A stretch of DNA of 20,653 nt from a virus: positions 1 to 20,653 of the IMG/VR virus record IMGVR_UViG_3300043410_000861; one strand, written 5' to 3'. The stretch's first letter is position 1. Every line of letters begins with the position of its first letter. Shown here piece by piece: positions 7,368 through 14,781 of this stretch. The notes beneath the pieces were generated by a model. It did not search any database. It had not been told where the DNA came from and saw only the letters and a program-made list of their open reading frames with translations. Position numbers and translations under genes: made by a program.

Positions 7368-8333
7368 ATGGCTGTCGCTACAAGAGAACAATTAAAACAA
7401 TACGCACTTCGTAATCTGGGAGCACCTGTCCTAGAGATTAACGTAGACGACGCCCAGCTCGAAGATCGTCTAGATGAAGCATTAGATTACTTCAATCTCT
7501 ATCATTACGAAGGTGTAGAACAGATGTATTTGAAGCATATGATTAATGCTTCACTACTTACTGTCACTTCATCTGCAGGAATTCCTGCAATTGGCACTAA
7601 ATTGATTAATACGCAAGGTGGTACTTGCGAGGTTATCCGTCAATGGAATAAAGATTCAACTTCAACTGTTTGGACTGTTAAAAATGTTCAAGGCGATTGG
7701 ACTGTTGTTGGGAGCGAGATCAAGGATACTACCAACCAGTCTGGTCCAGTTTTAGGTTTAGTTAGCACAATGGTTAAGGGTGAGTGGGATTTAAAATATA
7801 TTACAACACCAGATTATGTTTATGGTGTTACTAAGATTTTAAACATCGGTCAAGCATCTTCTTCTAAGAATATTTTTGATTTACAGTATCAATTACGTTT
7901 AAATGACTTATATGACCTTACTTCAACATCTATTGTATATTATAAAACTGTAATGTCGCATTTAGCGATGCTCGATCTTGAGTTAAATGGACATCCTTTG
8001 TATCGTTTTAATCGCATGCAAAATCGTTTATATCTTGACGTCAACTGGGAAACTGATGTTATTGTTGGTGACTATATTTTAATTCAAGGGTATCGTGGAT
8101 TAAATCCAGAAGATTATGTAAAGATTTTCAATGAACCATGGTTAAGAAAATATGTAACTGCTCTTTTTAAACGTCAATGGGCTATTAATATTAAGAAATT
8201 CTCTGGATTACAATTGCCAGGTGGTGTAACTCTTGATGGCGATAAATTATACGTTGAAGCCACTAAAGAAATTGAAGATCTAGAAGATGAATTAAGAACA
8301 AAATCTGCACCACTAGATTTCTTCTTGGGGTAA
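7368..8333 (+). CDS. 13: Neck protein gp13
   Basis: A 321-residue protein, close to the 309 of T4 gp13. gp13 and gp14 complete the head after DNA packaging and form the neck to which the tail joins. The N-terminus REQLKQYALRNLGAPVLEIN (6-25), followed by VDDAQLEDRLDEALDYF, is the characteristic gp13 signature. A beta-like segment with many Thr and Val lies at about 62-135 between the N-terminal helices and YITTPDYVYGV. The C-terminal part (WLRKYVTALFKRQWAINIKK) also fits. The gene order 13-14-15 matches T4. TTAGGAC upstream may be the ribosome site, and the late-promoter-like octamers above may start this transcript. Confidence 0.92.
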   Translation: MAVATREQLKQYALRNLGAPVLEINVDDAQLEDRLDEALDYFNLYHYEGVEQMYLKHMINASLLTVTSSAGIPAIGTKLINTQGGTCEVIRQWNKDSTSTVWTVKNVQGDWTVVGSEIKDTTNQSGPVLGLVSTMVKGEWDLKYITTPDYVYGVTKILNIGQASSSKNIFDLQYQLRLNDLYDLTSTSIVYYKTVMSHLAMLDLELNGHPLYRFNRMQNRLYLDVNWETDVIVGDYILIQGYRGLNPEDYVKIFNEPWLRKYVTALFKRQWAINIKKFSGLQLPGGVTLDGDKLYVEATKEIEDLEDELRTKSAPLDFFLG

Positions 8334-8336
8334 ACT

Positions 8337-8999
8337 ATGCCAAGAAATCCGTATTTCACCCAAGGTACTTCAGGTGAACAAGATTTAATTGAGAATATTA
8401 TCATAGAGTCTTTGAAGATCTATGGTCAAGATTTTCTATATATTCCTCGCACTCAAATATCAACAGATAGAATATTCGGAGAAGACCGTCTATCAAAATT
8501 TGAACACGCATATCCAATTGAAATGTATTTCGATAACATTGAAAGTTTAGCAGGTCAAGGTGCAATTATTCAAAAATTTGGTCTATTAATGGATCAATCA
8601 GCAACTCTTACTGTTGCTCGTAAACGTTGGAATGATTTGATTGCAATTCATGGCACTACCCATTTACCAAATAGACCAAACGAAGGTGACTTAATTTACT
8701 ATCCTTTGACAAAAGGTTTATTTGAAATTAAATTCGTTAAACATCAAGAGCCTTTCTATCAATTGGGTAAGTTGTATACATACAAACTTGATATTGAATT
8801 ATTCCAATACAGTAGCGAAAAAATTGATACAGGTATTCCTGAGGTTGATGTATTCGAGAACCTTAAATCGTTTGATGTTACAGTCAATCCTAATGTACAA
8901 GATGCTACGGGATTTGCTGATAATAATGCATTCAAAACAGCAGCTTCTACTGAAAATGCTTTGTTTGATGAATCTAATCCATTTGGAGAAGTTAAGTAA
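8337..8999 (+). CDS. 14: Neck protein gp14
   Basis: A 220-residue homolog of T4 gp14 (256 residues), the partner of gp13 in the head-tail neck. MPRNPYFTQGTSGEQDLIEN at the start, DFLYIPRT and the LIYYPLTKGLFEIKFVKHQE region are typical of the family. The C-terminal tail is Asn- and Ala-rich and less conserved-looking. It starts 3 bases after the gp13 stop with a GGGGT ribosome site inside the gp13 end, and its stop overlaps the gp15 start as TAATG, so 13-14-15 appear translationally linked. Confidence 0.93.
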   Translation: MPRNPYFTQGTSGEQDLIENIIIESLKIYGQDFLYIPRTQISTDRIFGEDRLSKFEHAYPIEMYFDNIESLAGQGAIIQKFGLLMDQSATLTVARKRWNDLIAIHGTTHLPNRPNEGDLIYYPLTKGLFEIKFVKHQEPFYQLGKLYTYKLDIELFQYSSEKIDTGIPEVDVFENLKSFDVTVNPNVQDATGFADNNAFKTAASTENALFDESNPFGEVK

Positions 9000-9757
9000 T
9001 GTTAAACAATAGCGTATTTTATCATGGTGTAGTTAGAAAATGTATTATCGGCTTCGGTCGTTTATTTTCTAACATCTATATTGATCGTAAACAAACAGAT
9101 CCAGTTAATGGTACAACTGTTCAACGTTTGCACGTTCCACTTTCATATGCACCTAAAGAAAAGTGGTTAGCACGTTTGGATGAAGATCAAACGTTAGAGA
9201 ACCACACGCTTACTTCTCTTCCACGTATCTCATTTGAAATTATTGCATATACTTACGACTCTTTGCGTAAAATGAATCGTATGCAGTATATGAAAAATGA
9301 TGCTGCTTCTGCAAATGAAAATGGTGCTGCTTTAATCAGAACACCTGTACCATATAACATCGATATGTCTGTGTATATTATTACAAAAACACAAGAAGAC
9401 GCTTTACAAATTCTTGAACAAATTCTTCCATGGTTTACGCCAGAATATTCTATGACGATTAATGCTGTTGATGAGATGGGTATTAAGTTGGATGTTCCAG
9501 TTGTTTTAAACTCAGTTATTGTGTCAGATGAATTTGAGGGTACTTTCCAAGAACGTCGTTTCGTTATTCACACGATTAACTTGCAGATGAAAGTTTCTCT
9601 ATTTGGTCCACAAAGCGACCAAAACGTTATTGGTACTGCAAATGTTTCTGTTTCTCAACAACCGTTAGAAGCGAATGCTCCATCTACTCATTATCATGCG
9701 GTTGGGGATATTCCAACCAAAACAATTACTGACGAAAGCTGGATTGACGAACTATAA
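8999..9757 (+). CDS. 15: Tail sheath stabiliser / tail completion protein gp15
   Basis: A 252-residue homolog of T4 gp15 (272 residues), which forms the hexameric ring capping the tail tube and sheath where the neck docks. NSVFYHGVVRKCIIGFGRLF (4-23), the PLSYAPKEKWLARL segment and LPRISFEI are recognisable family blocks. Residues near 110-200 (NIDMSVYIITKTQEDALQIL...LPWFTPEY) also fit. The short C-terminal tail, rich in Pro, His and Thr, looks variable. The start shares an A with the gp14 stop. Only 8 bases follow before the large terminase gene, leaving no room for gp16. Confidence 0.93.
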   Translation: MLNNSVFYHGVVRKCIIGFGRLFSNIYIDRKQTDPVNGTTVQRLHVPLSYAPKEKWLARLDEDQTLENHTLTSLPRISFEIIAYTYDSLRKMNRMQYMKNDAASANENGAALIRTPVPYNIDMSVYIITKTQEDALQILEQILPWFTPEYSMTINAVDEMGIKLDVPVVLNSVIVSDEFEGTFQERRFVIHTINLQMKVSLFGPQSDQNVIGTANVSVSQQPLEANAPSTHYHAVGDIPTKTITDESWIDEL

Positions 9758-9765
9758 AGTAAATT

Positions 9766-11343
9766 ATGGCTGAGATTTATAATAGTAATGCGAATTTAAA
9801 AGCTGCTGGCGTTTCTGTACAATTTACTCCTGATCAGATTCAGGAGTATATCAAGTGCGCTCAAGATCCAATATACTTTATTCAGAATTATTGTTATATC
9901 GTTACGCTTGATCACGGTCTTCAAAAGTTTGACTTATATGAATGTCAGAAAAAGAAGATTGATGTAATTCATAATAATCGTCGTGTGATTCTTATGGAAG
10001 GTCGTCAACAGGGTAAGACTACGACCTCTGCAGCATACATTCTATGGTACACTTTATTCCAAGCAAATAAAAACGTAGCGATTTTGGCTAACAAAGCTGC
10101 AGCTGCACGTGAAGTTCTTGACCGCTATCAAACGATGTATGAGAATTTACCACACTGGATGCAACAAGGTGTTACAGGTTGGAACAAAGGTGACATCGAA
10201 TTAGAAAACGGTTCAAAGGTATTCACTGCTGCAACAGGAAAGTCTGGTATTCGTGGTAAGTCTGTAAACTTACTATATGTTGACGAAGCTGCAATTATTC
10301 CAAACAACGTTGCTGAAGAATTCTTCACTGCGGTTTACCCGACTATTTCTGCAGGTCAAACTACTAAGATTCTTCTTTCCTCTACTCCACTAGGTTACAA
10401 TCACTTCTGGCGTTTCTGGAATGACGCTGAGAACGATCGTAATGGTTTCGTTCCATTGTTTATTCCTTATTGGGAAATCCCAGGAAGAACTAAAGAATGG
10501 GCTGAAGAACAACGTAGGATGTTGGGTGAGCTGAAGTTTAACCAAGAGGTTCTATGTAACTTCCTTGGTTCTAGTTTAACTTTAATTCGTGCTGACGTTA
10601 TCGCTAAGATGACCGTTGATCAACCTATCTATCAGAAAGATGGTTTAGATTGTTACGTTAGACCTCAAAAGAATCACACTTATTGTATGACGGTTGATAT
10701 TGCAGAGGGTGTTGGTGGTGACTATTCTACATTCCAAGTTGTAGATATTACTGAAGCTCCATATAGAATCGTTGCAAAATTTAGAAAAAATGACATAACT
10801 CCACTTTTATTCCCTAATATAATCCATAAGGTTGCTACGGAATATAACAAAGCCTTTGTTTTAGTTGAGATAAATATGTCTGATCAGGTTGCTCAAATTC
10901 TTCATCAAGAATTAGAGTATGAAAATATATTGATGGTTAATAGAACCGCAGGAAGCCAAGTAGTTGGTGGTGGTTTTGGTGGAGGAAAATCTTATCTAGG
11001 TGTAAGCACAGATAAGAGAGTAAAACGTGTCGGATGCCATAACTTTAAAGCGATGGTTGAAGAAGATAAACTTCTGATTACAGACCCAGATACTATTTCT
11101 GAGATCTCTACATTTATTGAAAAACGCAGCTCTTATGAAGCTGATGAAGGTTATCATGACGACTTAGTTATGCCATTGGTTCTGTTTGGCTGGCTTACTA
11201 CCCAGTCTTATTTTAAAGAACTAAATAATATTAATATGCGTAAAATTATGTATGAAAAGCAGATGCAAGCTATCGAAGAAGATTTGACACCGTTTGGTTT
11301 CTACGATGACGGCAAACCCGAAGCTGATCCTTTGAATTTTTGA
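9766..11343 (+). CDS. 17: Large terminase subunit gp17 (packaging ATPase and nuclease)
   Basis: A 525-residue motor that cuts concatemeric DNA and pumps it through the portal into the prohead. The ATPase domain has Walker A GRQQGKTT (79-86), Walker B LLYVDEA (169-175) and a coupling motif LLSSTP (203-208). The nuclease domain shows candidate metal ligands D311 (VDIAEG), E368 (LVEIN) and D465 or D466 (YHDDLV). The 57-residue D-to-E spacing equals that of T4 gp17 (D401 and E458). The protein is shorter than T4 gp17 (610), mainly at the ends. It follows gp15 directly; no clear Shine-Dalgarno site precedes the ATG, so reinitiation after gp15 is likely. Confidence 0.95.
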   Translation: MAEIYNSNANLKAAGVSVQFTPDQIQEYIKCAQDPIYFIQNYCYIVTLDHGLQKFDLYECQKKKIDVIHNNRRVILMEGRQQGKTTTSAAYILWYTLFQANKNVAILANKAAAAREVLDRYQTMYENLPHWMQQGVTGWNKGDIELENGSKVFTAATGKSGIRGKSVNLLYVDEAAIIPNNVAEEFFTAVYPTISAGQTTKILLSSTPLGYNHFWRFWNDAENDRNGFVPLFIPYWEIPGRTKEWAEEQRRMLGELKFNQEVLCNFLGSSLTLIRADVIAKMTVDQPIYQKDGLDCYVRPQKNHTYCMTVDIAEGVGGDYSTFQVVDITEAPYRIVAKFRKNDITPLLFPNIIHKVATEYNKAFVLVEINMSDQVAQILHQELEYENILMVNRTAGSQVVGGGFGGGKSYLGVSTDKRVKRVGCHNFKAMVEEDKLLITDPDTISEISTFIEKRSSYEADEGYHDDLVMPLVLFGWLTTQSYFKELNNINMRKIMYEKQMQAIEEDLTPFGFYDDGKPEADPLNF

Positions 11344-11360
11344 GTGAAAATATGTAAAAA

Positions 11361-11390
11361 CTAAATATGTTTGTAGACAATTTTTGTCTA
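11361..11390 (+). other. gp17-gp18 gap: weak late-promoter-like site and small hairpin
   Basis: CTAAATA at 11361-11367 is a poor relative of the late -10 element. TAGACAA (11374-11380) and TTGTCTA (11384-11390) form a 7-bp inverted repeat around TTT, followed by GGCAATC with no T tract, so it is not a normal intrinsic terminator. It could be an RNA-processing or mRNA-stability element ahead of gp18. A good ribosome site, AAGGAG, lies at 11408-11413. Confidence 0.35.
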
Positions 11391-11419
11391 GGCAATCATT
11401 ATAAACAAGGAGAATAACA

Positions 11420-14101
11420 ATGCCGTTTCAACTATCTCCAGGCGTTGCAGTCGTTGAAAAAGACTTTACTTCCATCGTCCCTGCCGTAGCTACCTCTATT
11501 GGTGCGTTTGCGGGTCAGTTCGACTGGGGTCCAGTTTTGGAACCAATTACAATTAGTTCAGAAGATGATCTAGTTCGTCGTTTCGGTACACCAAATAATA
11601 GTAACTTCCAGTCTTGGTTTACTGCTGCTAACTTCCTATCATATTCAAATAATCTTCTATTAGCTCGTCAAAAGACAACTAATATGAAAAACGCAGTAGT
11701 AACACCATCTGGTGGTTTATCTTCTATTTCATTAGATAATGCTGGATATGGATATATTTCAACTCAACCAGCACCAGCAGTTGTAATCCATACAGCGGGT
11801 CTTATTAAAAGCGTTACTGTTTTAACTGGTGGTACTGGTTATACTTCTGCTCCAACTGTAACAATAAATGACACAACTGGTCATGGAGCTGCAGCAACTG
11901 CATCTATTAACAGTACTGGTCAAGTTATTGGTATTAGTATAACTAAACGTGGTTATGGATACACTAATCCTTCAATCACATTAACTGGCGCAGGATCTGG
12001 CGCAACTTTCTCTATTGTTACTGAAACAAGTATTCAAGAAGAGGGTGGTACAGCACCATCTGCATATGCAGTATTATCTGGTGGTGGTATTACTGGTATT
12101 ACTTTGGGTAATAACGGTACTGGTTATACTTCTGCTCCAACTGTTTCTATTATCCCAGCAGCAGGCGACCAAGGTACTGGCGCAAGTGCAACTGCAGTAT
12201 TATCTGGTGGTCCGATTCAAACTATTACTTTAACTAGCGGTGGCGCTAATTACGTTTCTCCAGTTGTTAACATTACTGGCGGTGGTGGTACAGGTGCTGT
12301 TGCTCATGCAGTAGTTTCATCTGGTGTTATTACTTCTATCGTAGTTGATGCTGGCGGATCTGGTTATATTTCTAATCCAACTGTTACAATTACTGATAGC
12401 GGTGGTGGATCTGGATATGTTATTAATACAATTACACGTGGTACATCTACAGTAACTTCTATTACAATTAATAATGCTGGTGGTGGATATCGTGCTACCC
12501 CAACTGTTACATTATCTGGTGGCACATCAGGAACTCCAGCAACTGTTGGTTCAGTTACAATTGGTCCTTCTACTTTGTTGTCAGTTCAAATCGTTGAACC
12601 AGGAACTGGTTTATTTGCAGTTCCAACAATTAGTATTGCTGCTCCTCCAGTTGGTGGAACGCAGGCTACTGCAACTTCAACAATTAATCCGCTTGGTGTT
12701 GCAATCTATAATGGTCAATTCTATTCTGCTAACTTCATTAATGGCGCAGGTGTTGTTGGTGAGTGGGCTGCTAAGTATCCAGGAAAACTAGGTAATACTT
12801 TAAAAGTTTCCATGGCTGACCGTGACACATATTCAACTTGGGTATATAAGAATGAATTCGATGCTGCTCCAGGAACTTCTGAGTCTTGCGCACGTATTGG
12901 TGGTTCTAATGATGAAATGCATATTATCGTTATTGACGAAAAAGGTTTCATCTCTGGCGTTGAAAATGCAGTTCTAGAGAAATATGCTTTCGTGTCTAAG
13001 GCTTCTGATAACAAGAAACCAGACGGCACTAATAACTATTACAAAGACGTTATTAATGGTCGCTCTGAGTGGCTATGGTGGATGGATCACACTAACCAAA
13101 TTGAAGTTCCAGTAGCTGATAGTAACTGGGGTTCATTAATGGCTGGTACTGATTTCCACTCTATGACTACTTCATTGACACAATCTTTATCTGGTGGTTT
13201 TGATGACGCTGCAGCTACTGATGCTCAAACACAAGAAGCATATCAGTTGTTCTCTAACGCTGAATTATATGACGTAAGTCTAATTATGTGCGGTAAAGCA
13301 AATGCTAATATTGTTAATTATGTTATTGACAATATCGCTCTAGAACGTTTAGATTCTGTTGTGTTTGCTTCTCCAGAAGATATGGATACTGGTGAAGTTA
13401 TCATTGGTGATAATTCTGAACATATCCAATCAATTATTGATTTCCGTAACGCTCTAAGCAGTAACTCTTACTCAGTTCTTGACTCTGGTTACAAATATCA
13501 ATATGACCGCTACAATGACGTATATCGTTGGGTTCCATTAAACGGTGACATCGCTGGTCTATGTGCTCGTACTGATTACACTAACGACCCATGGTGGTCT
13601 CCAGGTGGTCTAAACCGTGGTCAAGTTAAGAACGTTGTTCGTTTGTCTACTAACCCAAATCAAACTAACCGTGATACCCTATATCGTAACTCTGTAAACC
13701 CAGTTGTTACTTTCCCAGGTCAAGGTACTGTTCTATTCGGTGATAAGACATTACTAAGCAAACCAAGTGCTTTCGACCGTATTAACGTTCGTCGCTTGTT
13801 TATCGTTCTTGAAAAATCAATCGCAACTGCTGCTAAGTATCAACTATTTGAATTTAACGATGCGTTCACTCGTGGTCAGTTTAAGAACCTAATTGAACCG
13901 TTCCTACGTGACGTTCAGGGTCGTCGTGGTATTACCGACTTCCTAGTTAAGTGTGATGAGTCTAACAACACTGGTGAAGTTATCGATCGTAACGAATTCG
14001 TTGCCGATATCTTCGTTAAACCAACTCGTTCGATCAACTTTATTACTCTTAACTTCGTTGCTTCTCGTTCTAGCATTGCCTTTAGCGAGATCGGTGGCTA
14101 A
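11420..14101 (+). CDS. 18: Tail sheath protein gp18 with a large repeat insertion
   Basis: An 893-residue contractile sheath subunit; T4 gp18 has 659. The N-terminus LSPGVAVVEKDFTSIVPAVA (5-24) and ...FDWGPVLEP are typical of myovirus sheath proteins, which begin with the inter-subunit linker strand. Residues about 97-425 are an insertion of Gly-rich repeats, annotated separately. The core resumes with GVVGEWAAKYPGKLGNTLKV (444-463) and continues to the conserved C-terminus (RRLFIVLEKSIATAAKYQLF, FNDAFTRGQFKN, ...SIAFSEIGG). The insertion lies early in the protein, where a surface-exposed domain on the outside of the sheath would be tolerated; that placement is inference. Ribosome site AAGGAG. 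A terminator-like hairpin follows 6 bases after the stop. Asn codons shift from AAT-rich to almost all AAC in the last 220 codons. Confidence 0.93.
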   Translation: MPFQLSPGVAVVEKDFTSIVPAVATSIGAFAGQFDWGPVLEPITISSEDDLVRRFGTPNNSNFQSWFTAANFLSYSNNLLLARQKTTNMKNAVVTPSGGLSSISLDNAGYGYISTQPAPAVVIHTAGLIKSVTVLTGGTGYTSAPTVTINDTTGHGAAATASINSTGQVIGISITKRGYGYTNPSITLTGAGSGATFSIVTETSIQEEGGTAPSAYAVLSGGGITGITLGNNGTGYTSAPTVSIIPAAGDQGTGASATAVLSGGPIQTITLTSGGANYVSPVVNITGGGGTGAVAHAVVSSGVITSIVVDAGGSGYISNPTVTITDSGGGSGYVINTITRGTSTVTSITINNAGGGYRATPTVTLSGGTSGTPATVGSVTIGPSTLLSVQIVEPGTGLFAVPTISIAAPPVGGTQATATSTINPLGVAIYNGQFYSANFINGAGVVGEWAAKYPGKLGNTLKVSMADRDTYSTWVYKNEFDAAPGTSESCARIGGSNDEMHIIVIDEKGFISGVENAVLEKYAFVSKASDNKKPDGTNNYYKDVINGRSEWLWWMDHTNQIEVPVADSNWGSLMAGTDFHSMTTSLTQSLSGGFDDAAATDAQTQEAYQLFSNAELYDVSLIMCGKANANIVNYVIDNIALERLDSVVFASPEDMDTGEVIIGDNSEHIQSIIDFRNALSSNSYSVLDSGYKYQYDRYNDVYRWVPLNGDIAGLCARTDYTNDPWWSPGGLNRGQVKNVVRLSTNPNQTNRDTLYRNSVNPVVTFPGQGTVLFGDKTLLSKPSAFDRINVRRLFIVLEKSIATAAKYQLFEFNDAFTRGQFKNLIEPFLRDVQGRRGITDFLVKCDESNNTGEVIDRNEFVADIFVKPTRSINFITLNFVASRSSIAFSEIGG
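11708..12694 (+). repeat. 18: About eight degenerate Gly-rich repeats inside gp18
   Basis: Encodes gp18 residues about 97-425. Each unit of about 36-43 residues follows the plan I-x-S/G-I-x-L/V, G-G-x-G-Y-x-S-x-P-T-V-x-I, then a Gly/Ala-rich turn. Approximate units: 98-124, 126-165, 166-201, 221-262, 263-300, 301-339, 340-380 and 381-423, with an extra segment (EEGGTAPSAYAV) at about 207-218. Two units share 29 identical bases (11831-11859 and 12116-12144), and two share 18 (12068-12085 and 12194-12211). I have seen repeats of this GYTSAPTV type in structural proteins of marine phages. A beta-rich, surface-exposed role is inferred. Confidence 0.85.
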
Positions 14102-14107
14102 TGAAAT

Positions 14108-14133
14108 CTGGGGAGAGAAATCTCTCCAGTTTT
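14108..14133 (+). terminator. Rho-independent terminator after gp18
   Basis: A nine-pair stem (14108-14116 with 14121-14129, one G-T wobble) closes a GAAA tetraloop and is followed by TTTT. It begins 6 bases after the gp18 stop. GNRA-type loops stabilise such hairpins. It should end or reduce transcripts from gp18 before the next promoter-like site. Confidence 0.8.
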
Positions 14134-14137
14134 GACG

Positions 14138-14145
14138 AATAAATA
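14138..14145 (+). promoter_or_regulatory. Late-promoter-like octamer AATAAATA before gp19
   Basis: Lies 4 bases after the terminator T tract and ends 23 bases before the gp19 ATG. Matches NATAAATA. Its position straight after a terminator strengthens the case that it starts a new late transcript for tube and head genes. Confidence 0.6.
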
Positions 14146-14168
14146 AGGTAATAACAAGGAGATTTTAA

Positions 14169-14756
14169 ATGGCAAATATTGCTGACTTTAAAGCCCAGAT
14201 GATCGGTGGTGGTGCACGTCCGAACCAATTCAGAGTTGAGTTGACTTTCCCATCATTCGTTACACTAGGTGTTATTGCTGGTCAAAGAGCACAGTTCCTA
14301 TGCCGTGCTGCTTCCCTACCAGCTTCTAGTATTGAAACAATTTCGATCCCGTATCGTGGTCGTCCTGTTAACTTCGCTGGTGAGCGTTCTTTCCAGCCTT
14401 GGACAGTTTCAATCTATAACGATACAACTTTCAACATTCGTAATGCCTTAGAGCAATGGCAATCAGGTATTCAGCAGTACAATACGACTAACGGTCGTAC
14501 TAATCCTACTGATTATCAAGTTGACTTGTCTGTTCACCAGTTAGACCGTAATGGTGCTACTATTAAGAGTTATAAATTTACTGATGCTTTCCCAACTAGC
14601 ATTGGTGCTATTACTCTTGACTATGAACAACAAAACGCTATTGAACAGTTTGACGTTGAATTCGTTTACAACTTCTTCACTTCTAATGAAGGTGCTGGTG
14701 CTAACTTTGGTGTTAATGCAACTATCAATACCCCAATTGGTAGCTTCCCAGTTTAA
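14169..14756 (+). CDS. 19: Tail tube protein gp19
   Basis: A 195-residue homolog of T4 gp19 (163 residues), the subunit of the inner tail tube through which DNA passes. Typical family blocks are RPNQFRVELTFPSFV (17-31), FLCRAASLPASSIETISIPY (43-62) with FAGERSFQPW shortly after, LEQWQSGI and the C-terminal YEQQNAIEQFDVEFVYNFF. The C-terminal tail after about residue 170 (NEGAGANFGVNATIN...) is longer than T4's. A strong AAGGAG ribosome site precedes the ATG. It has its own promoter-like octamer after the gp18 terminator, which would allow separate tuning of tube and sheath amounts. Confidence 0.95.
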   Translation: MANIADFKAQMIGGGARPNQFRVELTFPSFVTLGVIAGQRAQFLCRAASLPASSIETISIPYRGRPVNFAGERSFQPWTVSIYNDTTFNIRNALEQWQSGIQQYNTTNGRTNPTDYQVDLSVHQLDRNGATIKSYKFTDAFPTSIGAITLDYEQQNAIEQFDVEFVYNFFTSNEGAGANFGVNATINTPIGSFPV

Positions 14757-14781
14757 TTTTTAATTAGAAGGAAATTTTATA

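Noticed and set aside
10869-10876. GATAAATA inside gp17, matching NATAAATA
   Set aside because: It is in the nuclease coding region (LVEINMSD) with no gene start nearby, so a chance match in A+T-rich DNA is likelier.
11708-12694. Repeat array as a possible CRISPR or intergenic tandem repeat
   Set aside because: The repeats are in frame, degenerate at DNA level and protein-like in pattern, with no constant repeat and unique spacer structure.
12015-12791. Long + strand frames inside the gp18 repeat region
   Set aside because: They are out-of-frame readings of repetitive GGT/ACT/ATT codons; the main gp18 frame is intact across the region.
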